Part shown: positions 51,061 through 64,000 of the stretch, in pieces
How the letters are laid out: every line of letters begins with the position of its first letter
How positions within the stretch are numbered: position 1 is the first letter of the stretch
From: Progne subis subis
Taxonomy: Eukaryota > Chordata > Aves > Passeriformes > Hirundinidae
Direction of reading: 5' to 3'
Length of the DNA stretch: 64,000 bases
Assembly: GCA_022316685.1 (NCBI GenBank)
Contig: JAKJHU010000046.1
Location: forward strand, 8,097,001-8,161,000
Translations under genes and position numbers: made by a program
The notes under the pieces: generated by a model
What the model saw: the letters and a program-made list of their open reading frames with translations, nothing else
What the model was told of the DNA's origin: nothing
Database searches by the model: none

Positions 51061-54000
51061 CATGGGAGAAACTGTAGTATGGAAACAGAATATTGCTTTT
51101 GTGGAAAACTACTGTTCAATAGCCCCATTTTCAGTAATTGAAAGTATAAGACAAAACTCTATTTTTTTTGTCTTTGGTGTTCATACTGGTGGCTTTTCAT
51201 CAAGAGTCCTCTTGGATGATATAAGGGACTGCTAGGTCACATTCAAAATACCAAACACAGAGTTCTCATATTAATTACCACATCAACTGATTTAATTAGG
51301 TAAAATCATATTCAAGAGCCTCTTTTTGTAAGCAACATCACAATTCAAACAGTAAAACAAAATATTATCACCAGTAGCAGGACACACAACTCATTCTCTC
51401 CCTAATACTGGTTTAGTGGTATTAATGTATCAACAAAAGGAAGCAGCAAGGTCACTCTCAAATAGAAATTTTAATATGATTTCCTAACAGTGGGGGAGTT
51501 AAAGAGTTTTCAGCTTTTGAACAAGCCCACTCCACTTCAGAATTATATTAATTAACTGAACAGAACAAGAAGCAGTAGGAATCAAAGCATTACTAATAGG
51601 ACTGCAAGTACTTCTGAAAAGAAATGTGCTCGTCTATTTTATGACTTTTGTCAAGCACTAGAGAAATTCGGAACTAGATGATCCTATTAAGTAAAACTCT
51701 TTTTTTCCCCCACAAGAACTTGAGGTCTAAAGGTTATTTCTAAAGATCACTGAACACCCAAAGTGTCATACAGGATTTGGTGCTCTAAGTTTAATCAACT
51801 GTATTCAAGAAGTCAGCACCTGGAAAACTTAAATCATGAGTTGATGACTGTAGAAAAAGGGTTGACAATAGCAACATAGTACTGGAATAGTAAGCTAATT
51901 ATGCAGTGATATTTCCTAAAATCATATTAAGCTGAACATAATATATGAGGATATAAAAAATGTGATAAATCATTACTATTTTACTACAACATCGACACTT
52001 ACAACACCATTCAGCTGTCTAGATAAATCTTGCTTTTACAAGATTTGAACTTGAGTGCATGTAATGTTTTTCAAGTGTTAGTTAAAAAACCTCACGTGAT
52101 CTTTTGATAAGACAGCATTTCCATTACATCTTTTGAAGAGAGAATTTTATCTAAGTGAACTTTTGGACGGTATCACTATACCTACCACATGCATGATCTT
52201 TACTTGAGAAATAGCTACGCATGTTTAGCTTCCTGTGATGGATCTTACAGAATCTAGCAGAATTATTTACGTGAATTAAATCTGTCACATGCATTAATTT
52301 TTGAAGATCAAAGATCCTATTGTCAATGTTTTCTTTGGAGAAAGAAAGAAACAGTTAAAAGCTCTCTCTACAATGGAAAGGAAATCCTTACGTCTGAACT
52401 TGCAACAATACGCTCTTTCTAAAAGCGCATGTAGCCAACTGGTGAGAGCATGGGTCTGCACGCCCTGGTGTTCTTGGTTTTGCCTTACTCACTGCACATC
52501 CTTCTATCAATACGTATTTAAAATGCATTTTTAGTGGGAAAAATGAGATTCCTATAGAATATTAAAAAATCTAGAAGTTGTCCGTTGAGTAAGCCTGTGA
52601 AATATGCAAATGCATTTAATGAAGCGATTGTTTACAGGAGTATTCGCTTTTGACACGCTTTTCATTCAGCTCAGTTGACGTTGTGGGAAGATTACATTCT
52701 TATGTTTGTTTCTCATGCACACTTGTATACAACTCACCATCAGTGATGGTGCAAACACCACCAGGAGTTGCAGAGCAGCCGAGAGAAAAAAAAGCGCTTG
52801 AAAAAATGTGCAGATTGAGCATTTCAGCATGCTCAGCACCAACAAGAGAGAAACATCTTTATCACAGGATGCGAATTTTTATACTCATTGCAGTGGGAAT
52901 AAGTTCATCCAGGTTCCCCACTTCAAAATGGTTTCTGCAAGCAATTTACCATGGTGATTCATGGCAAGGTCAGCATAACCACTCCTCTCTCCTGGGCTTA
53001 CACACCACCGCTCCACCAAATGATCACAAGCACCCCAAAATGCCTTACAGCTCCACAGGTTGGCCAAACCTGTTTTTCTATACTAGATACAATACAGTCA
53101 GGAGATTTTGTTCTGCAAATAAATTTTGAATTTTTAAGTTCAAGAACTTTAAACAGACTACCAAATTAATTACTAACTTTTAATTTAAAATTTTATAAGA
53201 AATTCACCTTTTCTAATTCAGATTTTACTTTAACTTCTATTTCACTTTGTAAAAAGAGTAAAGTTTTCTGAGTCACCACTCCTTTTTTATTATATTTCTT
53301 ATATCATCTTTTGTTTCCTTTGTAAGATCTTTTCAGCACTTATTCAGCTCACTGCTCTACTTTTAAACCTGAAACATTCAGCTTTCCCCAGTTTTGCTAA
53401 TCTTTTATGTATTTCTAAAAGAGCATTATAAAGTTTCCACATTATTACTGAAAACTATGCTCAGAATTGTCTCCAAAATGCTCATGTCTCTCTGTTACTA
53501 AAACAGTTAAGCAGTAACAACTGCTGACTATAAATCCAGGAAAATACTGAAAAGTTTACACTGTAGTAATTTATTTCCTTTTTCCCACAAATTGGTTTGT
53601 TGTTTTTATGTGTACATCTTAACTTACAAATTCTGCTGGGACCGTAATTGTGTTCTGCAAAAGAGCTATCTGCAGTAATATTTTTTTAAAATGACAATGT
53701 ATATCCTCTGATAATTCAATGAAATAAAGGACTCATTGCACATCCTTTGGATAATATATATGAAAACTGAAAGCCTGAAAAAAAATCTGGTCTGGCATCA
53801 TTAAATAATTCCTAGCTGAATTTGAAAATAAAACCTTTTCTCATAAGAATATATTTAAAGAGCTAGTTTAGGAAATCTAAATTGTTTTTTCTATTTTGCT
53901 TCAACCAGTAAGACAACGTCAGAATGCTCAGCCTTCCATTTGGTGTCAAAGACTGAGAGGAACAGAGTTTTAGCTGCTAATAAGGAGTGACAGAAGTTTT

Positions 54001-54250
54001 TCTAAGGCACTTCAGACAGCTACTGATACACATTCTAGCAGAGTGACAGCCCAAAGATTTAAAACAGTTAGTGGTTATTCTTATTGAATTCAAAGTGCAA
54101 GTGAACCCAAAACAATGCACACAGTCCAACATACAAGTTTATAGATCTTTTTGGAGGTGCTTTAGGTCCGCAAAATTGTTTAAAAAACAGATTTGGGTTA
54201 GTGTCTACTTGAGGGAGAAAATGCAGGATGACAGATAATTTGATTCTCCC

Positions 54251-54340
54251 AATCATCTGGATTGGAAGGGACCTCTGGGGTCATCCAGGCCCATCTCCTG
54301 CCTAAAACAGACCCAGGTAGATCAGAGCACTGCTCAGTGC
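54251..54340 (-). mobile_element. CR1 LINE fragment
   Basis: A second, shorter antisense CR1 3' fragment. The plus strand reads aatcatctggattggaaggg, then acctctggggtcatccagg, then a degraded form of the 'cctgcctaaaacag...gtagatcagagca' region, ending at ctgctcagtgc. The 'acctctgggg' form, rather than the 'acctttaaag' type, suggests a different CR1 subfamily from the copy at 12.7 kb. The subfamily assignment is inference. Confidence 0.8.
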
Positions 54341-54397
54341 TAAAATAGTGACAGTTTTGTGTAACTCTGTAATTCAGAATACAGCTTTGTGTATTGT

Positions 54398-54425
54398 GTA
54401 ATCCACAATAGCTGTTGTGGATTAC
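54398..54425. repeat. perfect 11-bp inverted repeat (hairpin)
   Basis: GTAATCCACAA (54398-54408) and TTGTGGATTAC (54415-54425) pair exactly around tagctg. It lies about 60 bases to the right of the CR1 fragment ending near 54340. Confidence 0.87.
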
Positions 54426-57335
54426 TTTAGCCTCAAGCAGTATTCATAAAGTGCACTACAATAGATTGAACAATCCCTAAAAATTTTAAATTTAGACAGC
54501 ACAGAAGTCATCTGCTCTAAACTTACTGCACAGACCAAAATTTTATGCAAGAGAACTGTCACAGTAAGTGTCAGACTGAGGAACTCCAAACATGAGGATG
54601 CAGATCTTCAGCTTTTTCAACATCTGCTTTTCCCAACATGGGTCCCTAACTAGACAATTAATAGTTAATTACTGTAAGCAGAAGACTCCACTTCTTTGGT
54701 TAATAGCCTAAGCAATACCCTCAGATATTTTGCACTAGTGAAATGTGGTTACCTAAAGAAAATGGGCTTTAGGAAAATTCTCCCTAGGACATTTGGGAAG
54801 GAAGTTTTCACCCCATGTGATGAATGTAACACAGCAATTATCCGAGTCCATCTACTTCCCAGCTTCCAAGCTAAAGTGGTTAATGACTGTCTCAGTTGTG
54901 ATTTGTCTTTTTTTAATCTCAGTCTCAAATGTTATATCTATCAGCTTAGGTACTTAAAATTATCTTCCTAAGGCTGTGTTGTTCAATATTTGATGTACTT
55001 TCCATTTTAGCTATAGTTGCAATCTCTGAAATAAAGCTTTCAGCACAACTGTTCAAAACACTGGTATAAATAATACAAAAGACACCTATCATTCAATTCA
55101 ACTTGCATTACACAATTTCTTCCTACCTTGCTTTGTACCTGTTTCTTTCACATTAGTCAACGTTCAGCTCACTCAACCGCCTTTGATACTCAACTTGCAA
55201 ACATTCAGCTTTACTTCACAGTGTGCATTTCTGCCAAATGGCTCCTAAAACATTTAGTTATACAATAACTGTAACTGAATGCATTGCTTTTAAAATAATA
55301 AACACTGGCAGCAATATCCACAAGGAATTCCAAAGCCTTTGCGGGGAATCATGTCCTGAAACGATCACAGCTATGTTAAATGAATCTCAGTTATTCCTCA
55401 TGGTTTCCCAATTCATTTCCTTCAGTGGCTTTCAAAGTTTTCCAAACTAACAATGACAGAATAATTTATTCTTTTTTTCAGAAGTGTCTTCAGATCCTTG
55501 AATAAATAACGAGACTGATAGCACCTTTCAGGGATGCCTGAAACAACATGAAAGGATAAGTAAGACCAATTGCACTTTTTTTTAAAAAAGCAGAGACTGT
55601 CTTCAGAAAGAATTTAAGAAATAAAAGCACAAAAGAAGTAAAAGCAGGGTTAGGGAAAAGAGTATAGCTATGAGTACTAGTGAAGAAAAACAAGTAAAGA
55701 AAAGTAAGATAGTCTTTTCTGGTACAAATATAATTAACAAGCTATTTGGTAAACTGATCTACAAGCAATACTGAACACTTTTGTTCTTTAGGAAATCAGC
55801 ACAACCTACTTGAAGAAGAATGACAAAAAAGACTCTGTCCTTAAATAACTCCTAAAATAAGAACCTTAGACATTCATTCTTTGGGCAAGCCCCTGTTAGA
55901 GTAATGGGCAATAGGGTGTACCAATGTGGAAGATCCCTCAAAGAAATCACAAGAAAGTACAGGGCACAACAGACAATTCCTGTAACAGCCAAAATCAGCA
56001 TGGAAACCCATCCATCTCTTTCCCATTGAAATGCCATTTTCTCATTTATAACTGCACTGAATGCCACACACGTAGTTGTTATTCCTTTGCTGCTCATACA
56101 CCTATTATTCAGTGCTCACTGATTTGACATAGGAGATGAATAATGTATTAAATTTAAGGCAGCAAGTTGGTAGTACAAATATTTCACACCATTACTGAAT
56201 TTTGACGAAACTGTGTAACATATCTTAAAGATTACCAAGTGCCAAGCAGATGATGATAAAAAAAACCAAAAGCCTCACCCAAAAAAAACACCTCAACCTG
56301 TATTGGAAAAAATATACTGTACATACACTCTCTGGATGATCCAATAAGATTCCTAATATTAAACTGAATATTTCAATGATGTTTTGATCAGTTTTGTCCT
56401 CACAAAGACCTTTCACAAAGACCAAACAAAGAGTAAATATAGTTTTCCTTCCAACTTTTTAAATATCTATTTCTGCCATTGAATTAATTTTGGTATTCCT
56501 TTCTTGTTGGGTGCCTTTCTCTAAAATTTGTTTACTTAACCCTCCACCAGACTCCAAATGCTTTAGAATATCAGCAAGGCACTCAAATATAGAAACTGAT
56601 ACCACATATTAGCCCCAGTAAATGCCACAGAATAGTTAGAAGGTAGAAGAATTCATTCTTTACCAAGTTTTCTGAAAGCTTTGTGTACTAAATATTAGGT
56701 AAAAATTTATTTATTGGAAAGAAAATTCCTGCTATTTCAAGATGGCAACACAAATCCCAATACATACTTCAAATATATCTCTTTTAGACTAAGCAGAAAC
56801 ATTTTAATTCCAAGTCCTTCACATAAGCCAAGCAATCTGAACTGATTGCTCCTGTGCAAAATCAATTATATTCAGCATACATTAGGGCAAATATTAATAA
56901 GAATGGCTCAATGTCTTAATTATGTATGATTTTGATCCAACCAATTTGAATATTTATGTAGAATAATAGATTACTTTAAAGCATTTCATGGCAAGATAAG
57001 CACACACTCCCATAAGAACAATATACCTGAAGAGAAGCTTAACACATCCACATCAGTTGTCTACCTACAGCAATATTATCTAATGTGTCACACTCCAATT
57101 TGCTTTTCCATTCATTTCAAAAATGTTTCTATACCTATAAAATGCATCTTACTGCAAGATGACAACTCTGGAACTAGTTTTTGAGGGGTTTGGTGCTTTT
57201 TAAAGTCTCCATCTCTGATAAGTCTGGCTGTCAGCTTGCTTTAAAATGAGCAGTTTCTAGACACCATGGACACAAAACGAGTAACAAGAGAAAAAACCTG
57301 ACCCAAGGGTACCACCAGGGCACACTAGAGGAATC

Positions 57336-57436
57336 CTAAAACAAAAAAAAAAAAACAAACCAAAAAAAAACCCAAAAAAAACCCACACACAAAAAAAAAA
57401 AAACCACACAACAACAACAACAAAACAAAACCACAC
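57336..57436. repeat. A/C-rich low-complexity tract
   Basis: About 100 bases almost entirely of A and C: A-runs broken by CC and CAC, then (CAA)n. A T-run follows at 57438. Simple-sequence DNA, probably polymorphic in length. Confidence 0.88.
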
Positions 57437-60400
57437 CTTTTTTTTTCCTCCAAAAAACCCCAGCCTTGAGGCATGACTTCTGCAATGCTTCCTTCCTACC
57501 CTTCAAAGTCTGACACTAAGTCCTCTGCTGTAGCAGACCCTGGAGTCCCTAAACACAGAGATTTGTCTGGGCAGAGCAGGGAGCCTCACACACCCCTGCC
57601 ACTGCACCTACCCCTGCAGGACACTCCATTTCCCCTCTGGAGCCCACAGCAAACCTTTGGGATTGCCATCTATTCTGGGATAGGGAAGAGATCAGGGCTC
57701 CCCACACAGCACAGCCCCCAGGATTGGGGAGAGGCTGCTGATGACTGAGCCCACATGTACAGGACATTCCAACTCAGCCAGAGCTCCTTCCAGGTACCAG
57801 TAAGTCGGAAGGAGAATAAGAATTTGGGAATCTCATCAAGCAGCTTCATTTTGAGCAGTCCATGGCTCCCTGAGGGCTCTTTTCACAGCAAAATATTCAC
57901 ACTGTCAGCCCTGAAGCACTTCTTAACTAAAAGCTATATAGGTGCTGCTGAATAATCTGATATTCAACTCAAGCATGCCTTAAGAATCCCATACTAAATA
58001 AAGAGGAAAAGCTTATCTAGGTGGTATTTTCACATTTCTATCTAGAAAGACTATCCATAAATTTACATCATTTTAGATGCTGGAGATACACCGCTCAGAC
58101 ATGTTCCCTTCACCAGACTAACCAGTCCTAGAGAGAGGATGTGCTACCTTTCAGACACTACTGTGTACATACTCAGACATTATTTTAGGATCCAGCAGAG
58201 CCAAAATAAGTGGAATTTTAAATTGTTTTTGATGTGTCTTACATCTACAGCGAGGAATGACAACAGCTATCCTTTGTGATACATGTGCATCTGAAGATCA
58301 TTATGTTGTATGTACTGAATTTTTTTTTAAATGGTAAAGTATACCTAAACCAGTTTCATATAGCCAAGACCAAAAGGGAACTGCAGAAAAGCAAAAGGCA
58401 GTATCTTCTGTGTCCTTTTTTATTACTACAATACACATACGAGAGGATATATAAATACATTATTTCTTACTCTGAAAGCTATTTTCCTTAGCCAACAGAA
58501 TATTCTTAACCTTTTTAAGGGAACAGATTTTCAGATATTTGAAATGGCAAACTGTTTTATGAATTATGCTAAATTTCAAAGGTTATTTTTCATCATAAAG
58601 CCTTCTCTCACTGGTTGTAGCAGAACAGAATAAATTCTGTATTTATTTTGCAATACTCTTTCTTGATAATAGCACAAGACATGAATAAATACAGAATTTC
58701 AAGCTCCCTCTGCTTCCAGTGCAAAATAAAATAGGTATCAAGAATAGTTAGATCAGAAGCAAAGGAATAATGGGAAAAAAAAAAAATTTAAGCTTTCACA
58801 CAGGCTTTATGATCAAAGGCAAAATTCAGGGTGATCTAGTAGAAGCAAAAATGAGATGAACTTCATTAGGGCCCTACCACTGAAAGCTCTAACGTTCCTT
58901 GTTTTATAAAGCACATCTCAGTATTCTCTGCCCTCAAAATTACATCCATTTCCCTAAGTACTATTATTCCACAGAAAGTGAATCGGAGTACCAGAAAGAA
59001 TTATTCACGTGGCTTCGGACTTCTGGGTGAACTAGCAACAAAATCAAATTTCCGGCATTTCAGGCTGCAACTCTGAGCAAGCAACTCTCCTTCCCACTTC
59101 ACTGACTTCAACCCGAGCACTGGGATGAATAAGAACTGCATTGCTGAGAAATACCAGAACAAAAACTGTGAGCAAGACTTAGCTGAGATACATGAGTCAA
59201 CTTCAGACAGCTTAAGAAAACTCCAGCTGCATTGTTTAGGCAAAGCTAACTTCACCCCTAAGACTGAGGTTCTTATTAAGTCACTGTGTATGAAAACCAA
59301 CACACAAACATATATTCATCTACAGATCCCCTTAAATCAGTTGGGTTTCAGCAAAGCACAACTACCTCACCTCTCTGGGACAGCTCTCTTGGTGCTTTTC
59401 CTGATAATGTGAAACAGGCAAAACTTTAAGTTCAGCCATGAAACCCATCGGAGCAGAGGGGCAGTGCAAGCAGTGGTTCCTACCAGGGATACCCAGTGCC
59501 CAAGGGAAGGACAGAAAGGGGATCTTCTGAGCAGAGACAGAAAACCTCCAAGCAAAATCTGAGTTCATTTTCTCTGCATGCCACCACTGAACATGAAAAA
59601 TAACCACTCATCTTTGTGAGATGTACTTAGGAATTTTCTCAGAGGATACACCTCAGAGAATGACATTGTCAGTGTCAGAAAACAAGGGTTTTGCAGGTCT
59701 CTTTGGAAAACCAGTATCTTCTTTATATTGCCAAATCCTAAGGAATATTACATTAAGCCTTTAAGGGGCATTCCTAGGTGTAATCAGTATGGTTTCACAG
59801 AAATTCAGGGACAACATGACAAGATTTGATCAGACAAGATTTAAAAAATGAGAACATGGCACAGAGAGCATTGGCTTTGCCTGAAATCATTTCCACTTAG
59901 CAGATGCAGCGCACCAAGACTTAAAATCCAGTACAAGAAAGTATGGCTACTGATCACAGAGCTCACCATAAACTTAGAGGCATCAGCAAACAACTCCTGC
60001 CTCAGAACACATCTGCAGAACTCCATCAAGATGTCAGATGTCTGCTATATGCTCAGCTCCCTCTACAGTGTAGAGAATAAATCAAGAAGATTGCTGGACT
60101 CCTTGGCACCTTTACAGAGTGCTCTAAGTACCTGGGTTTGAAAGAAAGATTTTGACTGTCAAAATTTCTTTACGTATAATCTCCATACATATTTGAAGGG
60201 CAGAAGTTTTGAAAATTTACAGCCATTCTTGTAGATTAAGATGACAACTGAACCCAGCCATTCCATTTAACAAGTGTCACAGCTCACAGCAGTGACAAAG
60301 CTGCATTCAAACTGGTAAAGGAAGGGTTAAATCAGTTGTCACTTGATGAAATGCTGACACTGACTTTCATGTAGATACTTGGCTACCAAGGGCAATGAAA

Positions 60401-61396
60401 AACTGTGGTGGCATTCATTGACCTTTCCTCCACACCTAACACTGCCTGACAGAAAGACTTAACTTAGTCTGTCAATTATAAATTGCCACTCTGCTCTCAC
60501 TCTGATCAACTAAATCATCTGAGATATTAAAAACAAAACCTCCCCTATACCTGCCTTGGCAATAAGTCTCATGAAAACATTCATTGTTGGGTAAGTTTGT
60601 GAGCTTGAACTTTACAATCTTTTACAGCTGTGATAAATCACTGTTACTACAGTTTGTATGACTGCAAATTTATCTTAAAGTAGATGAAATCACATTTCCA
60701 GTTATGGCTTGTACTACAAAATAAGATTGTTACTCTTATAAACCTTTTAAAGACTATTTCTAGAGCCGATTTCAGAATTTTAAGGATATACTGCTGGCCC
60801 TAGAGCCTGAAATCAGATACTTGCACAGCTATAGCATCTGTTTAAGTTCAACCGAGAAGAAAGAGGAGAGGCAGGAGAATAATATTAATAAAATAGCAAA
60901 GTTAATGCATTAGAACTTCCTGAAATGACTTGGAGTCGAACTGAATAAGAGAGTCAACTACCAACCTCATTTGGAGAATGTCAACAGAATATAAAAACCA
61001 CTGAGGAAGCACTTAACACCACCTGACCCAGCGACACAAGTGTCTTCAACATTTGATAGATTTCACCACAAACACTGATTCTCTCTATAAAAAATTAGTG
61101 CTTTTCAGAATGCCAAACCTGAAGTTATTTTTCTTCGATTTATTTCTCTTTTACAGATTTACAAAGCTTGTGACATTATGAAAGCAAGTCACAACATTCT
61201 CCTGTCTGTGACTATAGAGCAACTATCATAGGGCTGCTCTGTACATTGTACTTTTTTTTTGAGACACCACTTCTATCTTCAATATTATTTACGTTTTTAT
61301 ACATTTACAGACTGAAAAGAGTATTTTAAAAGAAGTTCAAAAACTATAAGGCTGTCTTCATTCCTAAGCCTGACACTTTCAATTGTGTTAAATTAT

Positions 61397-61436
61397 ACTG
61401 ATCTAATACTAGAGTCTCACTGAAATCTAGATCAGT
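61397..61436. repeat. 9-bp inverted repeat with 22-base spacer
   Basis: ACTGATCTA (61397-61405) and TAGATCAGT (61428-61436) are exact reverse complements. The larger loop makes a functional hairpin less likely than at the other sites. Confidence 0.7.
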
Positions 61437-64000
61437 TTAGAAATCTCTTTACACATTTCTAGGCAATTGCTCACCACAATAAACCCTTTGCTCAGAAATA
61501 GAATATTCTCAGAACACCCGTTTTACCAGTGTAGAATATCTACACATAAGCTTTGGAAAGCAGCAGCAGCTCAGCACCTGAGGGAAGTCTCTCACCATTT
61601 ACACGAAATGCGGAAGCAGGGTCCTGGACAGGTTCTGGCAACAGCCAGAAGAGGGCAAGGGAAGATCTAGGACAGAAGCACTGAGGCAAATAACAGGATG
61701 AGACTGAAATTATAAAAGTAAATTCACTTTTTATCACTTTCTCACACTTTTTAGATTTAGTAATTCTCTGCAGAGATACCCAAGAGACAGATGTTTTAAG
61801 GAATGCCCCAGCAAGTCTCACCATACTTACCACAGTCAAATAAAGAACAGATGTAGAAACCTAACAAGAGGTGCCTCACTTTAACTACTTGATCACCCTT
61901 CTTCTACAGCATCCATGGCTGCAATTTTATCCAAATGATACACCAGAACTATAAAAAGCTCCTTGGCCTGCAATCTGGACCATCTTTTTCCCATCTGTAA
62001 ATCATCAGCTAACCACTGAATAATCAGCAGTTACATGCTTTAGGTAGCAATTTATTTCATAATTTTGAAAAAAAATATATACAAAATTATCGTGGGCTTT
62101 AAGAGGCATGCAGGAATAAGATTAACAAAATTCTTATTTAGCTTGAATATAACTTAAATGACATTGTCTGTGTCAACAAGCTTATACAGTACACGTGACA
62201 CTAGTTTATTTATATTTCTTTAAGTTTGTCACCAGATTTTATAAGCTGTATTAGCCCAAGGCATGTAACATTCATGAGACAAGTAAAATTTCTGGCCACA
62301 TAGTTTATATTCCATAATATTGCAGCTGCATAGTTCAGAAACAAAGAGTAGCGAAAATAACTACAAACCACAACTAGCCTCATTCATTCCCAAATGCATT
62401 ATCGCTTAAAGAAGTGAAAATTCCAATATCTTACTTTCTAACACGCAGTATAACTTAAACAAAAAACACCACCCCACTAAGTTTGCATTCCAAGTGGACT
62501 TGGTTCTTTTCAACATTCATCTGTTCCCAGAGAAGGCTATCAAGTTCCTAATAGTGCCATAAGCTCAAAATAAAGGTGGAACTCTTGGCCATGCTGCTTT
62601 GGAATGTTAAGTCTGTAAACGAGGCAAAGTATTTTATATACTTACAGGTGGTTTTGATTCTATAATAAAAGGAATTTAAATTCCTAAATCCTGCAGTGTT
62701 ATTATGAACCTTGAAGACAGTTTGCTAAACTTCAACAATGTGCCCTTATCTTTAAATTCTTTAGAGTTTCCTACCATGTTTAAAGAGAAAGAACTTACAT
62801 AAGGCTGATTAAAATTTTCCGAAGCTATATAGTTTCATAAATATGTTTTCATGAAGAAAGAAGAGCTCTTGAACTTGATATGAGCAACTTTTGAATTCAG
62901 AAATTCAATTTCCTTAGAGAATATCTGAAAGCCACATTACAGGAAGCTATGGTTCCTGACTTAAAGGAAGTGGAGGGAAGGAAAAAGTAAAATAACAAAA
63001 TGTGCAGCTGACCTGAACCTGCCAAAAAAAATCAAAATAAATATTACCCTGCATATATTGTCCCAAGCACATGTTGCAGCTGGCAGGCACCAATAAATAA
63101 AAAGAGTATGAACTTTGTTTAATATGTCTACACCTAGCAAATTATCAAAACAACCAGTAGCATAAGCTATTCTATCAGCATTCATAAGGGCATCTCTGGC
63201 ATTTCCCTTACATTTCAAATTAATTTCTGATTGCTTTTGCTAGTAAACTATACAGGAATATAGGAGCTATCTTAATGATAATATTCAACATTGACAAATC
63301 TGTTTCTACCATGTGAAGTACTGCAGACCTTATAGACATTTTAAAAGCCACACACTGCTTAAAGTTTGTCCACAGTAAACTTGTTACTCCAAAGCGTCAA
63401 TTAGTGTGCCTGCAGCCCTTTTAATCTACTCCAGTGTAAACACACTCTCATTGTACATTTCATTTTCCAAATTTCCTTTTAAAGCATTATATTATAGTTT
63501 ATACAAGTACACCAATTTGTCTTTCATATCAACTAAACTTACTGCCTTCATCTAAGCATTTCTATTTCAATCAAAAAACTTTGTCAGCATACTAAACTTG
63601 GTTTTATTTATTATAATGCAGGCATGTTATACTGCAGATATACTCAGTAGATACAAGGGCAAAATGCAAACAGTTTAGAAATACCAAGTGTGGACTAAAT
63701 CGCGACAAGCCTTATGCCTGCCAAGGATAACATTTGACCCTACCTCTCTGGAGAAATAAAATAACATTTTTTACTTTTTCTGCGTTCAGTGCATAAGTAT
63801 GTAACAAGAATATTAAAAAAAAAAAAATTATAACTACTTGTGTGTAAAAAAAACCACCCAACTGCTAAATTATTTCAAAACATGTTTGTCATTTAATTCT
63901 CTTCTCTCCTAACATGCACAGTTAAAATCCATGTTCTTACAACTACATGAAATAAAATGCTAGATAATTTTGATATATCAGCATCAAAGAAGTCTCTTAT

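Larger units (their letters stand above)
46429..54250. other. single-copy AT-rich DNA, no gene seen
   Basis: Open frames at 48165-48530, 48601-48897 and 52650-53129 lack splice pairs and known domains. Contains two possible regulatory blocks and the G/T-rich tract listed separately. Confidence 0.45.
54426..64000. other. single-copy AT-rich DNA, no convincing gene
   Basis: Contains the A/C-rich tract at 57.34 kb and a locally GC-rich stretch at 57.47-57.76 kb without known content. A minus-strand terminal-exon-like segment at 59001-59119 is described in the findings. A13-type homopolymers occur near 58.77 and 63.81 kb. Confidence 0.45.

Noticed and set aside
52650..53129. Plus-strand ORF of 159 codons
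   Set aside because: No start context, splice pairing or recognisable family; low-complexity Ser/His-rich translation with overlapping open frames on both strands.
1..64000. tRNA or rRNA genes, CRISPR arrays, bacterial-type operons, intact transposons
   Set aside because: No cloverleaf with A and B boxes, no regularly spaced direct repeats, no long ORFs and no transposase or reverse transcriptase motifs were seen.

Overview
This window looks like bird (or other sauropsid) nuclear DNA. The clearest evidence is two truncated copies of the avian-type LINE CR1, at 12743-13088 and 54251-54340, both on the minus strand. The rest is AT-rich, CpG-poor, mostly single-copy sequence with short homopolymer and A-, T- or G/T-rich tracts. 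I see no operons, bacterial genes, tRNA or rRNA genes, CRISPR array, intact retrovirus or intact transposon. I found no candidate for an undescribed biological system. Findings are limited to possible exons, hairpins and possible regulatory blocks.

No complete gene is recognisable, and no long ORF in the window belongs to a family I can name. Introns hide eukaryotic genes from ORF searches, so I looked for open frames bounded by splice sites. The best candidate is a plus-strand series at 43210-46403: five exon-like segments with good acceptors, mostly good donors, compatible phases, a stop codon, and an AATAAA 20 bases after it. Three weaker plus-strand segments at 38982-39077, 41204-41268 and 41383-41461 could be upstream exons, but at least one linking exon is missing. 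A separate plus-strand open segment at 32346-32649 (101 codons after a strong acceptor) has coding-like base composition. At 11.1-12.0 kb there is a CpG-enriched island with exon-like segments on both strands; I could not decide which strand, if either, is coding. All of these are predictions by eye, and none matches a protein I recognise.

Layout: 1-190, a CpG cluster and an 11-bp hairpin; 190-11.1 kb, single-copy AT-rich DNA with one conserved-element-like block; 11.1-12.0 kb, the CpG-rich exon-like island; 12.7-13.1 kb, CR1; 13.1-32.3 kb, single-copy DNA with hairpins, a 39-base poly(A) and possible regulatory blocks; 32.3-46.4 kb, the plus-strand exon candidates; 46.4-54.2 kb, single-copy DNA with a G/T-rich tract and two possible regulatory blocks; 54.25-54.43 kb, a CR1 fragment next to a perfect hairpin; 54.4-64 kb, single-copy DNA with an A/C-rich tract at 57.34 kb followed by a locally GC-rich stretch.

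From this alone I cannot say whether the window is intergenic or intronic. If the 43-46 kb exon series is real, it is the 3' end of a plus-strand gene whose 5' part lies further left.
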